From contig NC_017956.1 of NCBI RefSeq assembly GCF_000264455.2, positions 1,595,501-1,659,500 of the forward strand: a stretch of 64,000 nt of DNA. The letters run 5' to 3'. This DNA is from Tistrella mobilis KA081020-065 (lineage in GTDB: Bacteria; Pseudomonadota; Alphaproteobacteria; Tistrellales; Tistrellaceae). The notes under the pieces are model-generated. The model was not told where the DNA came from. It searched no databases and saw only the letters and a program-made list of their open reading frames with translations. Every line of letters begins with the position of its first letter. The first letter of the stretch is position 1. Shown here one piece after another: positions 37,572 to 47,297 of this stretch. Made by a program: the position numbers and the translations under genes.

Positions 37572-38804
37572 ATGAAGTTCACCATCGTCACCTACGGCAC
37601 CGAGGGCGATACCCGCCCGTTGGCCGTGCTGGCGCGTGGGCTGATGGATGCCGGTCATCGGGTGCGGCTGCTTGCCGATGCGTCCACGCTGAGCAGCGCC
37701 TATGCGCTGGGCGTGCCGGCGACCGGGCTTTCGGGCGACATCCGCCAGGATCTGCAGCCTGGGGAAGTGCTGTCTGACCTGGTCGGCGATCCCGACGGTG
37801 TGGATGGCACGGCGCGCGCAGCGGCAAAAGTGGTGAACCCGCTGGTCGAAGGCTGGATGCGGCAGGTTCTGGCGGCTGCGGCCGGCAGCGACGCCATCCT
37901 GCCCTCGGCCCTTGCCGCCTTTGTCGGGTTTTCGGTGGCGGAATGCCTGAAAGTGCCGGCCATCGGCCTCGGGACCATTCCGCTGTCGCCGACCTCGGCC
38001 TTTCCGTCGCCCTTCATCCGGCCCGGGCGCGTGTTCAGGCCGTTCAACCGCCTGAGCCACAGGCTGGTCAACGAGCGGTTCTGGCGAGGCCTCGCCGAGA
38101 GCACCAATGCCGCCCGTCGCAGGGTCTGCGGTCTGCCGCCCCGGCTCCACGCCTGGCGGGATCATCCGATGCTCTACGGCATTTCGCCGGGCCTGGTGCC
38201 CCGGCCGGGAGACTGGCCGGTCACGGCGCGGGTCTGCGGGCAATGGGTCCGGCCGGCAGCGGCCTGGACGCCGCCGCCGGCGCTCGAGGCGTTTCTGTCG
38301 GCGGGGCCGCCACCTGTCTATATCGGCTTCGGCAGCATGGCGGGCATGGATCCGCGGTTGCTGACCCGCGAGGTGTCACGGCTGGCCGGACGCCACCGCA
38401 TCGTGTTCAGCCCGGGCTGGAGCGGTGTCGACCCCGGTGATCTGCCCGAGAGCGTGTTCGTCATCGGCGAGGCTCCCCACGACCGACTGTTTCCGCGGAT
38501 GTCGGTGGTGATCCATCATGGCGGCGCCGGGACCAGCCATTCGGCGGCGCGGGCCGGCGTGCCGTCTGTGGTGGTGCCGTTTGCCGTCGACAATGCCTTC
38601 TGGGCCGACCGTCTGCGCCGGGCCGGCGTGGCGCCGCCGCCGGTGGAGGTCGCCCGGCTGGACGCGGACAGCCTGGACACCGCCATCGCCGCCGCCGGCC
38701 GGCCCGAGATGCGCGCGCGGGCAGAGGTACTGGCTGCAGCGATGACGGCAGAGAACGGCGTCGCCGATGCGGTGGCCGCGATCGAGGCCCTGGTCGCCGC
38801 CTGA
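37572..38804 (+). CDS. GT1-type glycosyltransferase (UDP-glycosyltransferase/MGT-like)
   Basis: A 410-residue cytosolic GT-B enzyme. The N-terminal acceptor domain begins KFTIVTYGTEGDTRPLAVLA, matching the start of GT1/GT28 antibiotic- and sterol-type glycosyltransferases. The C-terminal donor domain has PVYIGFGSMAGMDP and the signature HHGGAGTSHSAARAGVPSVV with following PFAVDNAFWADRL. Such enzymes add a sugar to small lipophilic acceptors. No biosynthetic cluster surrounds it, and it is paired with a divergent TetR regulator, a setting often seen in drug inactivation. Start ATG at 37572. Confidence 0.85.
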   Translation: MKFTIVTYGTEGDTRPLAVLARGLMDAGHRVRLLADASTLSSAYALGVPATGLSGDIRQDLQPGEVLSDLVGDPDGVDGTARAAAKVVNPLVEGWMRQVLAAAAGSDAILPSALAAFVGFSVAECLKVPAIGLGTIPLSPTSAFPSPFIRPGRVFRPFNRLSHRLVNERFWRGLAESTNAARRRVCGLPPRLHAWRDHPMLYGISPGLVPRPGDWPVTARVCGQWVRPAAAWTPPPALEAFLSAGPPPVYIGFGSMAGMDPRLLTREVSRLAGRHRIVFSPGWSGVDPGDLPESVFVIGEAPHDRLFPRMSVVIHHGGAGTSHSAARAGVPSVVVPFAVDNAFWADRLRRAGVAPPPVEVARLDADSLDTAIAAAGRPEMRARAEVLAAAMTAENGVADAVAAIEALVAA

Positions 38805-38817
38805 TCGATCCGACAGC

Positions 38818-39552
38818 CTACATCCGTTCCTTGATGCCCCGCGACAGCAGCCACCAGTTGATCGGATAGGCAGTTGTGAAACCCGCCAGCATTGCGATCT
38901 GCATCATGAACCAGAATTCCGGTGTCGCGACTTCCAGCTTTGTGCCCAGCCACTGCCGGAAGATCAGGAACTGGGCGAGCGCCATGAAGCCGTACATGCC
39001 GACCTGCCAGGCGGTGAGCGAGGCGGCATCGGCCTTCACCGCCTGGATCAGCCCCTGAACCACACCAAGCTGACGCATCGGCTTGATGGTGAAATACTGG
39101 AAGGCCACGCCCAGAACGAAGGCGAACAGGAAGTCGAGGATCCAGACCGCGAACATCTTCTCGGCGAAAAGGGTCTGCCAGCCGAACCAGGTGGCGACCA
39201 CCGGCGCCGCCACCGCCAGCCATTCGGCGGCGAGATCGCCCAGGGCGCAGCCGCTGCCGCAATGGGCCGCCCCCTTGCCGACCATGGCCGGAAACGGGGT
39301 CTCGCGGCGATGGGGCGGGTCTTCGTTCCGCTTCATCGCGGCCATGGCGCGGTCTCGCGTGGCCAGCCGGCCATAGCGGCGATAGGCCCAGAGCGACAGG
39401 AAACTGCCGAACAGCGCCGTCACCGGCCAGACGACATTCATGATCCACATGTGCTGGGGGTGGCGCCACTCGTCGACGGCAATGGCGATCGCGACCAGCA
39501 GGCCGGTGGCGATCGACAGGATGGCGAGGATATGGAGCCAGGTGGGGATCAT
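38818..39552 (-). CDS. DUF4396 domain-containing membrane protein
   Basis: A 244-residue integral membrane protein of unknown function. Two N-terminal hydrophobic helices (about 5-25 and 38-58) are followed by a loop with CGSGCALGD, then four more helices ending in PINWWLLSRGIKERM. The cysteine-containing GAAHCGSGCALGDLAAEW segment is a hallmark of the DUF4396 family, which often sits near copper or respiratory genes. ATG at 39552; longer frames upstream have no conservation. Confidence 0.82.
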   Translation of the reverse strand: MIPTWLHILAILSIATGLLVAIAIAVDEWRHPQHMWIMNVVWPVTALFGSFLSLWAYRRYGRLATRDRAMAAMKRNEDPPHRRETPFPAMVGKGAAHCGSGCALGDLAAEWLAVAAPVVATWFGWQTLFAEKMFAVWILDFLFAFVLGVAFQYFTIKPMRQLGVVQGLIQAVKADAASLTAWQVGMYGFMALAQFLIFRQWLGTKLEVATPEFWFMMQIAMLAGFTTAYPINWWLLSRGIKERM

Positions 39553-39690
39553 CGGACGCCTCCCGTGATGCGGACCAGGTACGGGGGCAACGGAAGGCGG
39601 GCGTATGGGTTCCGACGCGCCCCGGCCGGAACAGTCGCCGGACGCCCCCGTTGCAGGAATTGAACCTGCCGCAGAAAGAGGGGATCCCCG

Positions 39691-40800
39691 ATGAGGCTGC
39701 AATCGCTCAGACCGTCCTGGACCGGCGTGACCGGGGTGCTCGTCATCCTGCTGGGCCTTGTGTTCATCGGGCTTGGCGGCTGGCTGATCCTGCTCGGCGG
39801 GGTGTGGTACTATGCCATCGCCGGCATCGGCCTGGCGGCGACCGGGGCTCTGGTGGTGGTGCGTTGGCGACGGGCTCTATTTCTGCACGCCACACCGCCA
39901 GGTGATTGCGCTCGACCCCGAGACGGGCCAGGAGCGCTGGCGCTTCGACCCCGAGGCGGATACCGCTGCCAATGAATATCTGGCCTGCCGGGGTGTCGCC
40001 TATTACGAAGCACCCGCGGGCACGCCCTGTCGACAGCGCATCGTCTGCTCTGCCGGATCGATTTCCGCCGGCTGCGCTATGACGGGCGGTTCACCCTGCC
40101 GACCCTGGGTGGCGACATTTCCTATCCCGCCTTCGACGGCGTGGTGGACTGGCAGGGGGCGACGATCGACCCCACCCGTCAGGTGCTGATCGCCAATGCC
40201 AGCTACATCCCCTTCACCGTGCGTCCGATGCCGCAGGATCAGGCCATCGCCGAGGGGCTGATGGAACCCTGGGCCGGATGGGACAGCGGCCAGCCCTATC
40301 CGAAGCCGGCTGCATTCGCGGTCGGGCCGCAATACGGCACGCCCTATGCGGCGGTGGTGAAGCCCTGGCTCGGCCTGTTCCAGGCGCCCTGTCATGCGCC
40401 GCCCTGGGGCAAGCTGGTGGCGATCGACCTTCGCAGCCGTCAGATCCTGTGGCAGCGGCCGCTGGGGACCACGCGCGATACCGGCCCCTTCGGCACGCAT
40501 GTCAACCTGCCGCTGCCGACCGGCGTGTTCAATATCGGCGGCAATACGGCAGCCGCCAGCGGGCTGATCTTCATCGGGGCCACCACCGATCAGTATCTGC
40601 GCGCCTTCGACGAGCGAACCGGCGAAAAACTATGGGAGGCGCGGCTGCCGGCCGGCGGTCAGGCGACGCCGATGACCTATATGGGCGATGATGGCCGCCA
40701 GTATGTGGTGATCGCGGCCGGTGGCCATGGCGGGCTGCGAACCCGCCTCGGCGACTATCTGGTGGCCTATGCCTTGCCGGATGCCGGGGGGTCGGGCTGA
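39691..40800 (+). pseudogene. gcd: Decayed membrane-bound PQQ-dependent glucose dehydrogenase
   Basis: Three pieces of a glucose/quinate/shikimate PQQ dehydrogenase are present in different frames. Piece 1 (39691 to about 39865) encodes only the first two membrane helices, including the segment GGVWYYAIAGIGL. Piece 2 (to about 40045) has GLYFCTPHRQVIALDPETG and LACRGVAYYEAPAG, the first propeller blade. Piece 3 (about 40050-40800) has YDGRFTLPTLGG and everything to the true C-terminus, LGDYLVAYALP. Compared with an enzyme of about 800 residues, membrane helices 3-5 plus the start of the propeller, and about 330 residues of the middle propeller, are deleted. No active enzyme is possible. The 3' end overlaps the convergent antiporter gene by 34 bases. 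Confidence 0.9.
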
Positions 40801-42071
40801 TCCGGCCCCGGGGCCGTCGCGTCGTCCGGCAAGGCGGTGCGGCGGACCACCCGGTCCAGGCTGAGCCCCTGGACGACGATGGTGAACAGCACCACCGCAT
40901 AGGCCGCGACCAGGATTACCGGCCGGTCGGGCGAGGCGGGGAGCGAGAGGGCGAGGGCGACCGAAATCCCGCCCCGCACCCCGCCCCAGGTCAGCACCGG
41001 GACGGTGCCGCGGGCGAAGCTTTTCCAATGCGCCAGCACCGCGACCGGCAGGCCGACCGAGGCGAAGCGGGCCAGCAGGGCCAGCGGGATCGCGACCAGC
41101 CCGATCCAGGCGAGGTCGGGGTCGAAGCCCAGCACCAGCACTTCCAGCCCGATCAGCAGGAACAGCACCGCGTTGAGGGTGTCGTCGACCAGCGTCCAGA
41201 AGCCGAAGACATAGCGGCGGGTCTGGGCGCTCATGGCATCGGCGGCGCCGTGATTGCCGATCAGCACGCCGGCCACCACCACCGAAATCGGGCCGCTCAT
41301 CTGCAGCATGTCGGCGAGGGCGTAGGTGCCGGTGACGAGCGCCAGCGAGATCATCACCTCGATCGAATAGTCGTCGATGGCCCTGAGCGCCCGAAAGGCC
41401 AGGAAACCGGTGGCGAGACCGAGTACTGCCCCGCCGCCCGCTTCCACCACCAGCAGCCGGAGGATGTGGGAGAGACCGAAATCCTCCGACGGGCCGGTCG
41501 CGGCTTCGAGTGTGATGGTGAACAGCACCACGGCGATGCCGTCGTTGAACAGGGCCTCGCCGGTCATGTCGGTCTCGAGCGCTTCGGGCACGTCGACGGC
41601 CTTGAGGGTGGAGAGCACCGCCACCGGGTCGGTCGGGGCGATCAGCGCACCGAAGACCAGGGCCCAGGCGAAGGCGATGTCGATGCCGAGCGCCGCCGCA
41701 CCGGCCCACAACCCGCCCGCGATGATCAGCGTCGAGATACCGACACCGACCGTCGCCAGCACCCCCACCACCGGTGCCCGCCGGCGCAGCCGGCCCAGGT
41801 CGACATGCAGCGCACCTGCGAACAGCAGGAAGGCCAGCATGCCGTGCATCACCGCTTCGTAGAAATCGATCTGACGGAGCCCCTGCGTCAGCGCGCCATA
41901 GAGATGGGTTTGCGGGAAGAGCAGCTCGATCGCGATCAGCAGCAGCGAGGCGCCCAGCCCCATCACCAGCAGGCCGATGTTTGCGGGCAGGCGGAAAATG
42001 CGGTGGTTCAGCCAGGCGAAGACGGCGGTGACGGTCAACAGGCTGGCGAGAAGCTGGAAGAGCGAGAGCAC
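40767..42071 (-). CDS. CPA1 family Na+/H+ antiporter (NhaP-like)
   Basis: A 434-residue inner-membrane sodium/proton antiporter with about 12 helices. The family motifs are FGALIAPTDPVAVLSTLKA near residue 145 and the ion-binding pair in GEALFNDGIAVVLFT near 175, with TWGGVRGGISVALAL toward the C-terminus. Start is a GTG at 42071, eight bases after CCGGAG; upstream frame has no similarity. It lies 175 bases from the divergent alternative-complex-III operon; no gene is in that gap. Confidence 0.88.
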   Translation of the reverse strand: MLSLFQLLASLLTVTAVFAWLNHRIFRLPANIGLLVMGLGASLLLIAIELLFPQTHLYGALTQGLRQIDFYEAVMHGMLAFLLFAGALHVDLGRLRRRAPVVGVLATVGVGISTLIIAGGLWAGAAALGIDIAFAWALVFGALIAPTDPVAVLSTLKAVDVPEALETDMTGEALFNDGIAVVLFTITLEAATGPSEDFGLSHILRLLVVEAGGGAVLGLATGFLAFRALRAIDDYSIEVMISLALVTGTYALADMLQMSGPISVVVAGVLIGNHGAADAMSAQTRRYVFGFWTLVDDTLNAVLFLLIGLEVLVLGFDPDLAWIGLVAIPLALLARFASVGLPVAVLAHWKSFARGTVPVLTWGGVRGGISVALALSLPASPDRPVILVAAYAVVLFTIVVQGLSLDRVVRRTALPDDATAPGPDQPDPPASGKA

Positions 42072-42246
42072 GTCGGCGGCTCCGGTGGTTTGGTTGGGGC
42101 AGACGCATCGGCAACCGGCCGTCCGCTTTCCTGTTCCGGGACAGATTGATACGGAACCGATCGGCAGCTCGGGGCTTTCGAGACTGCAACCACTTGTTCG
42201 GCAGCAGGGGGCAAGGCTGCCGCCGGACGAAGAGGGCAGGGGCGCA

Positions 42247-42915
42247 ATGCCGCAGATTTTCACCAAATCGGCCGATACACGGCTCAGGGCCGCGCTGCTT
42301 CTGGTCGCCCTTGCCGCCGTCGGCGCCGTTCTGTTCATCGGGGGATACATGGAGTCGAGCTATGCGACGCTGATCGGCTGGGTCCGGGACCAGCCGGTAC
42401 CGTTCAGCCACGAACATCATGTCGGTGGGCTGGGGATCGACTGTCGCTATTGCCACACGGCCGTGGAGACCAGCGAACATGCCGATCTGCCGCCGACCCA
42501 TGTCTGCATGACCTGCCATTCCCAACTCTGGACCGGTGCGCCGGTGCTGGCGCCTGTGCGCGACAGCCTGGCCACGGGCCGGCCGATCGCCTGGCAGCGC
42601 GTCGCACGGCTGCCCGATTACGTCTATTTCAACCACGCCATCCATATCGACCGGGGGGTGCCCTGCGTCACCTGCCATGGCCGGATCGACCGGATGCCGC
42701 TGACCGCACGGGCCGAGCCCTTCCAGATGCGCTGGTGCCTGGACTGTCACCGCGATCCCGCCCCGCGGTTGAGACCGCCCGATCAGGTGACCCGGATGGA
42801 CTGGTCCGAATGGGACGCCCACCCCGAACGCCATGCCCTGTATGGCGAGATGATGATCAAGGTCTATGGCATCGAGCCTGCGAAGCTCGACGATTGCGAT
42901 GTCTGCCACCGGTGA
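42247..42915 (+). CDS. actA: Alternative complex III subunit ActA, pentaheme cytochrome c
   Basis: A 222-residue membrane-anchored periplasmic cytochrome that takes part in quinol oxidation by alternative complex III. A single anchor helix lies at about residues 13-35. Five CXXCH heme sites are visible in order: CRYCH, CMTCH, CVTCH, CLDCH and CDVCH (the last at the C-terminus). The interspersed PVPFSHEHHVGGLGIDCRYC and YVYFNHAIHIDRGVPC segments are typical of ActA. It is the first gene of an operon with overlapping genes through coxD. ATG at 42247 after GGGGC. Confidence 0.92.
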   Translation: MPQIFTKSADTRLRAALLLVALAAVGAVLFIGGYMESSYATLIGWVRDQPVPFSHEHHVGGLGIDCRYCHTAVETSEHADLPPTHVCMTCHSQLWTGAPVLAPVRDSLATGRPIAWQRVARLPDYVYFNHAIHIDRGVPCVTCHGRIDRMPLTARAEPFQMRWCLDCHRDPAPRLRPPDQVTRMDWSEWDAHPERHALYGEMMIKVYGIEPAKLDDCDVCHR

Positions 42916-44749
42916 CGCCCCGAAAACGGAGGCGACGGATGCGGCGGCCCGGCTGAGGGGGCAGCTGCACGGCAAGACCGGCCGCGTGTTCTGGCGCAGC
43001 CTGGACGAACTGACCGCGGCCCCCGGCTTCCGCGAGGCGGTGGCGACGGAGTTTCCCGGTTTCGCCCGGCTGATGCCCGAGGTGGACCGCCGATCGGTTC
43101 TGAAGGCCATGGCCGCCTCGCTGGCCCTTGCCGGCTTCACCGGCTGCGAGGGTGAGAGCGACGAGGCGGCGCTGCCCTATGTGAATGCGCCCGAATTCAT
43201 GGTGCCGGGTGAGCCGCGCTGGTACGCGACGGCGGTGACGCTGTGCGGTTATGCCCAGCCGGTGCTGGGCAAGACCCATGTCGGCCGGCCGGTGAAGCTG
43301 GAGGGCAATCCCGACCATCCGGCGACCCGCGGCGGCACCGATCCGTTTCTGCAGGCCGCCCTGCTCGACCTCTACGATCCCGACCGGTCGGCTGCGCCGT
43401 TGCGGGACGGGCGGCCGGTAACCTGGGCAGAGGTCGACCGCGCGCTGGCGCGCCTCGTTTCACTGCTGGACGGGACCGGCGGGCAGGGCTTCCGCCTGCT
43501 GACCGGGACCGTCACGTCCCCGACACTGGCCCGGCAGATCGGGGCGATGCAGGCGCGCTGGCCCGGCGCGCGCTGGCATGTGTTCGAGCCGCTGGCCGAG
43601 GATGGCCCGCGCCGGGCGGCGGCGCTTGCTTTCGGCCGGCCGCTCGACCGCCAGCCGGCACTGGAGGCGGCAGAGGTGGTCGTGGCGCTGGATGACGACC
43701 TGCTGGGGCCCGGGCCGCACCAGATCGTGACGGCACGGCGCTGGGCGGAGCGGCGGCGGGACTTTCAGACCGGGGCCGGCGACAGCCGGCTGATGGTGGC
43801 AGAACCCGTGCCCTCGCTGACCGGCACCCGGGCCGATGCCCGGCTGGTGACGCCGGCGCGGCGGATCGGCCGTCTGGCGGTGACCATCGCCGCAGAACTG
43901 GGTGTGGGCGAGGTGCCGGCGACCGGGCCGGCGCTGACCGCCCGGGAAAAGGGCTGGGCGATGCGTGCGGCCCGGGCGCTTGCCGCCGCGGGCCCGAGCG
44001 GGCTGTTCACAGTGGGGCCCCGCCACCCGGCGGAGGTGCAGGCCCTGGCCTTTCTGGTCAATGCCCGGACGGGGGCCCTGGGGCAGACGTTACGCTTCAC
44101 CGAACCGATTGCGGCCCTGCCGCCCGATGGGCCTGAATCCTTCGACCGGCTGGTGGCGGACATGGCCGCCGGGCGAGTGACGGCGCTGGCGGTTCTGGGG
44201 GCCAATCCGGCCTATGCCGCCCCGGCCGGCAGCGGCTTCGGCGAGGCGGCGGCGCAGGTGGGCACGATCATCCATGCCGGGCTGCATGTCGACGAGACCG
44301 CCGCCATCGCCGGCTGGCATCTGCCGCTGGCCCACGAGCTGGAAAGCTGGAGCGATGCCCGGGCGGTGGACGGCACCGTCAGCATCATCCAGCCGCTGGT
44401 GCGGCCCTTCCACGATGTGCGTGGCCGGCACCGGGTGCTGGCCGGGTTGACCGGCATCCTGCCCGGCGGTGCCGAGCCGCCGGAGCGCGCCTGGGTGATG
44501 GAGACCTGGCGGCAGCGCTGGGGCGTGGCCTTCGAAGATCGCTGGCGGGCGGCCTTGCTCGCCGGTCTGGTCGAGGGCACGGCGGCACCGGAGGTGAGGC
44601 CCGATGCCGTGATCGACCCGCCGGTGGTGGCGGATGAACCGGTGGTCGACGGGCTGAGCGTGGTCTTCGGCCCCGACCCACCATCTGGGACGGCCGCTTC
44701 GCCGACAATGCCTGGCTGCAGGAGACGCCGAAGCCCGCGAACAAGGTGA
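42899..44749 (+). CDS. actB: Alternative complex III subunit ActB, N-terminal part (frameshifted)
   Basis: 616 residues as read, covering the molybdopterin-oxidoreductase-like domain of ActB, which in this family binds no molybdenum. The N-terminus has WRSLDELTAAPGF and then a Tat-type segment DRRSVLKAMAASLALAGFTGC. Homology continues to VVFGPDP at about 44677, where one base is missing in a CCC run; the last 20 or so residues are out of frame. The other frame resumes at once with TIWDGRFADNAWLQETPKPA and continues into the iron-sulfur half. A single repaired gene of about 1,017 codons (42899-45951) would be normal for ActB. It overlaps actA by 17 bases. Confidence 0.88.
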   Translation: MSATGDAPKTEATDAAARLRGQLHGKTGRVFWRSLDELTAAPGFREAVATEFPGFARLMPEVDRRSVLKAMAASLALAGFTGCEGESDEAALPYVNAPEFMVPGEPRWYATAVTLCGYAQPVLGKTHVGRPVKLEGNPDHPATRGGTDPFLQAALLDLYDPDRSAAPLRDGRPVTWAEVDRALARLVSLLDGTGGQGFRLLTGTVTSPTLARQIGAMQARWPGARWHVFEPLAEDGPRRAAALAFGRPLDRQPALEAAEVVVALDDDLLGPGPHQIVTARRWAERRRDFQTGAGDSRLMVAEPVPSLTGTRADARLVTPARRIGRLAVTIAAELGVGEVPATGPALTAREKGWAMRAARALAAAGPSGLFTVGPRHPAEVQALAFLVNARTGALGQTLRFTEPIAALPPDGPESFDRLVADMAAGRVTALAVLGANPAYAAPAGSGFGEAAAQVGTIIHAGLHVDETAAIAGWHLPLAHELESWSDARAVDGTVSIIQPLVRPFHDVRGRHRVLAGLTGILPGGAEPPERAWVMETWRQRWGVAFEDRWRAALLAGLVEGTAAPEVRPDAVIDPPVVADEPVVDGLSVVFGPDPPSGTAASPTMPGCRRRRSPRTR

Positions 44750-45951
44750 CCTGGACCAATGTGATCGGGATCAGCCCGGCACTTGCCGCGGCACGCGGGC
44801 TGAAGGGCGGCGATGTGGTGACGCTGTCCGCCGCGGGCCGCAGCCTGCAGGGCCCCGTCTGGATCACGCCAGGGCAGGAGGCCGATACGGTGTCGGTCAC
44901 CTTCGGCTATGGCCGGCGCAAGGCCGGCAGGGTGGGGCAGGGCATCGGCTATGATGCCTTTGCCATCCGTCCACATGGCGAAATCTGGCATGTGGAAGAG
45001 GCCCGGCTTCAGGCGACGGGCGCCGGCCGGCGGATCGCGACCACCCAGGCCCATCAGGCGATGGACGGGTTCGATTTCGTCCGCACCGTGCCGCCCGATG
45101 CGCAGGACATTTCCCACCATCGCGCAACACCGGGACCGAAGGCGGCCGAAGCGGAACGGGCCCGGGCGCCGACTTTCTATCCCGTGCGGGAGAGCGGCGA
45201 CGGGCCGTCCTGGGCGATGGCGATCGATCTGGACCTGTGCATCGGCTGCAATGCCTGCGTGGTCGCCTGTGTGGCCGAAAACAACGTCGCCATGGTGGGC
45301 GAGGATCTCGTCGCCGAAGGCCGGGAGATGCATTGGCTGCGGGTCGACCACTACTACGAGGGCGACCCCGCGGAGCCGCGCGCCTATTTCCAGCCCGTCC
45401 CCTGCATGCATTGCGAACAGGCACCCTGCGAGATGGGCTGCCCGGTCAATGCCACGGTGCACAGTTCCGAGGGGCTGAACGTCCAGGTCTACAACCGCTG
45501 CATCGGCACCCGTACCTGCTCGTCCTTCTGCCCCTACAAGGTCAGGCGGTTCAACTGGTTCGACTATACCGGCGACGATCCGGAAGAGCTGAGGGCGATG
45601 CGCAATCCCGACGTCACGGTGCGCGACCGCGGCGTGATGGAGAAGTGCACCTATTGCGTCCAGCGGATCAGCGATGCCCGGATCAAGGCCAAGATCGACG
45701 GCCGGCCGATCGGCGATGGCGAGGTGGTGACCGCCTGCCAACAGGCCTGCCCCACCCGGGCGATCACCTTCGGCAACATCGCCGACCCCGATGCCGAGGT
45801 GACCCGGCAGAAGACCGGACCCCGCAACTACGCCCTGCTGGAAGAGGCCAATACCTGGCCCCGCACCACCTATCTGGCCCGGATAGAGGATCCTGGTGAG
45901 ACGGGGCCGGGTGAGAGCAGGGAGGGCAGCGAGGGGGAGGGTGCGGGATGA
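44746..45951 (+). CDS. actB: Alternative complex III subunit ActB, C-terminal iron-sulfur part (separated by frameshift)
   Basis: 401 residues from the first in-frame GTG, though homologous sequence begins already at 44680. Residues 1-75 finish the molybdopterin-like domain. The ferredoxin-like domain carries four cysteine groups: CIGCNACVVAC, CMHCEQAPCEMGCP, CIGTRTCSSFCPYKVRR, and CTYCVQR with CQQACPT, enough for the four clusters known in ActB. The GTG has no ribosome site and lies inside a domain, so this is not an independent gene. Its stop overlaps the actC start by four bases. Confidence 0.85.
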   Translation: MTWTNVIGISPALAAARGLKGGDVVTLSAAGRSLQGPVWITPGQEADTVSVTFGYGRRKAGRVGQGIGYDAFAIRPHGEIWHVEEARLQATGAGRRIATTQAHQAMDGFDFVRTVPPDAQDISHHRATPGPKAAEAERARAPTFYPVRESGDGPSWAMAIDLDLCIGCNACVVACVAENNVAMVGEDLVAEGREMHWLRVDHYYEGDPAEPRAYFQPVPCMHCEQAPCEMGCPVNATVHSSEGLNVQVYNRCIGTRTCSSFCPYKVRRFNWFDYTGDDPEELRAMRNPDVTVRDRGVMEKCTYCVQRISDARIKAKIDGRPIGDGEVVTACQQACPTRAITFGNIADPDAEVTRQKTGPRNYALLEEANTWPRTTYLARIEDPGETGPGESREGSEGEGAG

Positions 45952-47297
45952 GCGACGTGACCGGCGGCGCCCGCGGCCCCTATGCGGCGGTGACAGCGGA
46001 GGTCACCGGCATCCCGCTGCACTATCCGGCGCCACGGGCCTGGTGGATCTGCTTCGGCGTGGCGCTGCTGCTCTTCGCCACCTTCCTGGCGGCGGCGGGG
46101 GTGCTGTTTCTTTACGGGGTCGGGGTCTGGGGCAACAACATCCCGGTCAACTGGGGCCTCGCCATTGCGAACTATGTCTGGTTCCTGGGCATCGGCCATG
46201 CCGGCACCCTGATCTCGGCCCTGCTGCTGTTGCTCAACGCTCATTGGCGCAATTCGCTGAACCGCTTCGCCGAAGCGATGACCCTGTTCGCGGTGATCTG
46301 CGCCGGGCTTTACCCGATCCTGCATCTGGGCCGGCCCTGGCGGTTCTACTGGGTCTTTCCCTATCCCAACACCATGGAGGTCTGGCCGCAGTTCAAGAGC
46401 CCGTTGGCCTGGGATTTCTTCGCGGTACTGACCTATCTGACGGTCTCGGTCGCCTTCTGGTATATCGGCATCGTGCCCGATCTCGCCGCCACCCGCGACC
46501 GGGCGCGCAAGCGCCGCCAGCAGGTGTTCTACGGCCTGCTGGCGCTGGGCTGGCGGGGCTCCGCCCGGCATTGGGCACGCTGGCGGCAGGCCTATCGGCT
46601 GACCGCCGCCATCGCGGTGCCGCTGGTGGTGTCGGTCCATTCCGAAATCTCGCTGCTCTTTGCCGCAGGGCCGATCCCCGGCTGGGCCTCCACGGTCTTC
46701 CCGCCCTATTTCGTGCTGGGCGCGGCCTTTTCGGGCTTTGCCGTGGTCTCGATGATCGCCGTGGTGCTGCGCCATGCGCTCGGGCTCGGCAATCTGGTCC
46801 GGCCGCGGCATCTGGACCTGCTGGGCAAGCTGCTGCTCGCGACCGGCATGATGACCGCCTATGGCTACTGTGCCGAAGTGTTCGACGTGCTCTATTCCGG
46901 CCGCGAACACGAAATCCGCACCCTGACCGACCGGCTGACCGGCGCCTATGCCTGGAGCTATTGGGGCGCTGTGATCGGCAATTTCGTGCCGCTGCAGCTG
47001 CTCTGGTTCCGCCGCCTGCGCAGCAGCCCGACCGCGCTGTTCCTGATCGGCCTGTCGGTCGCGATCGGCATGTGGTTCGAGCGCTACATGCTGCTGGTCA
47101 GCTCGCTCTATCGCGACTGGCTGGTCTCGTCCTGGGGCGAATACCACGCGAGTTTCTGGGAATGGGCCCTGTTCGCCGGCATGCTCGGCGTCTTCCTGGT
47201 GCCCTTCCTGCTGTTCGTCCGCGCCCTGCCGGTGATTTCGGCCTTCGAGGTGAACGAGGCTGCGCTGGAAGAAAAGGAGGCGCGCCGGGATGCGTGA
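45948..47297 (+). CDS. actC: Alternative complex III subunit ActC, NrfD/PsrC-like quinol-binding membrane protein
   Basis: A 449-residue integral membrane protein with about ten helices, related to NrfD and PsrC, and the likely quinol site of the complex. Typical regions are NWGLAIANYVWFLGIGHAGT with GTLISALLLLLNAHWR, LHLGRPWRFYWVFPYPNT, VSVHSEISLLFAAG and GMWFERYMLLVSSLYRDWL. Length and order agree with ActC. It overlaps actB by four bases and actD by eight. Confidence 0.94.
   Translation: MSDVTGGARGPYAAVTAEVTGIPLHYPAPRAWWICFGVALLLFATFLAAAGVLFLYGVGVWGNNIPVNWGLAIANYVWFLGIGHAGTLISALLLLLNAHWRNSLNRFAEAMTLFAVICAGLYPILHLGRPWRFYWVFPYPNTMEVWPQFKSPLAWDFFAVLTYLTVSVAFWYIGIVPDLAATRDRARKRRQQVFYGLLALGWRGSARHWARWRQAYRLTAAIAVPLVVSVHSEISLLFAAGPIPGWASTVFPPYFVLGAAFSGFAVVSMIAVVLRHALGLGNLVRPRHLDLLGKLLLATGMMTAYGYCAEVFDVLYSGREHEIRTLTDRLTGAYAWSYWGAVIGNFVPLQLLWFRRLRSSPTALFLIGLSVAIGMWFERYMLLVSSLYRDWLVSSWGEYHASFWEWALFAGMLGVFLVPFLLFVRALPVISAFEVNEAALEEKEARRDA

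Noticed and set aside
44746-45951. Independent iron-sulfur protein gene with a GTG start
   Set aside because: The start lies inside a domain without ribosome site, and the missing upstream part is in the adjacent frame; it is the second half of a frameshifted actB.
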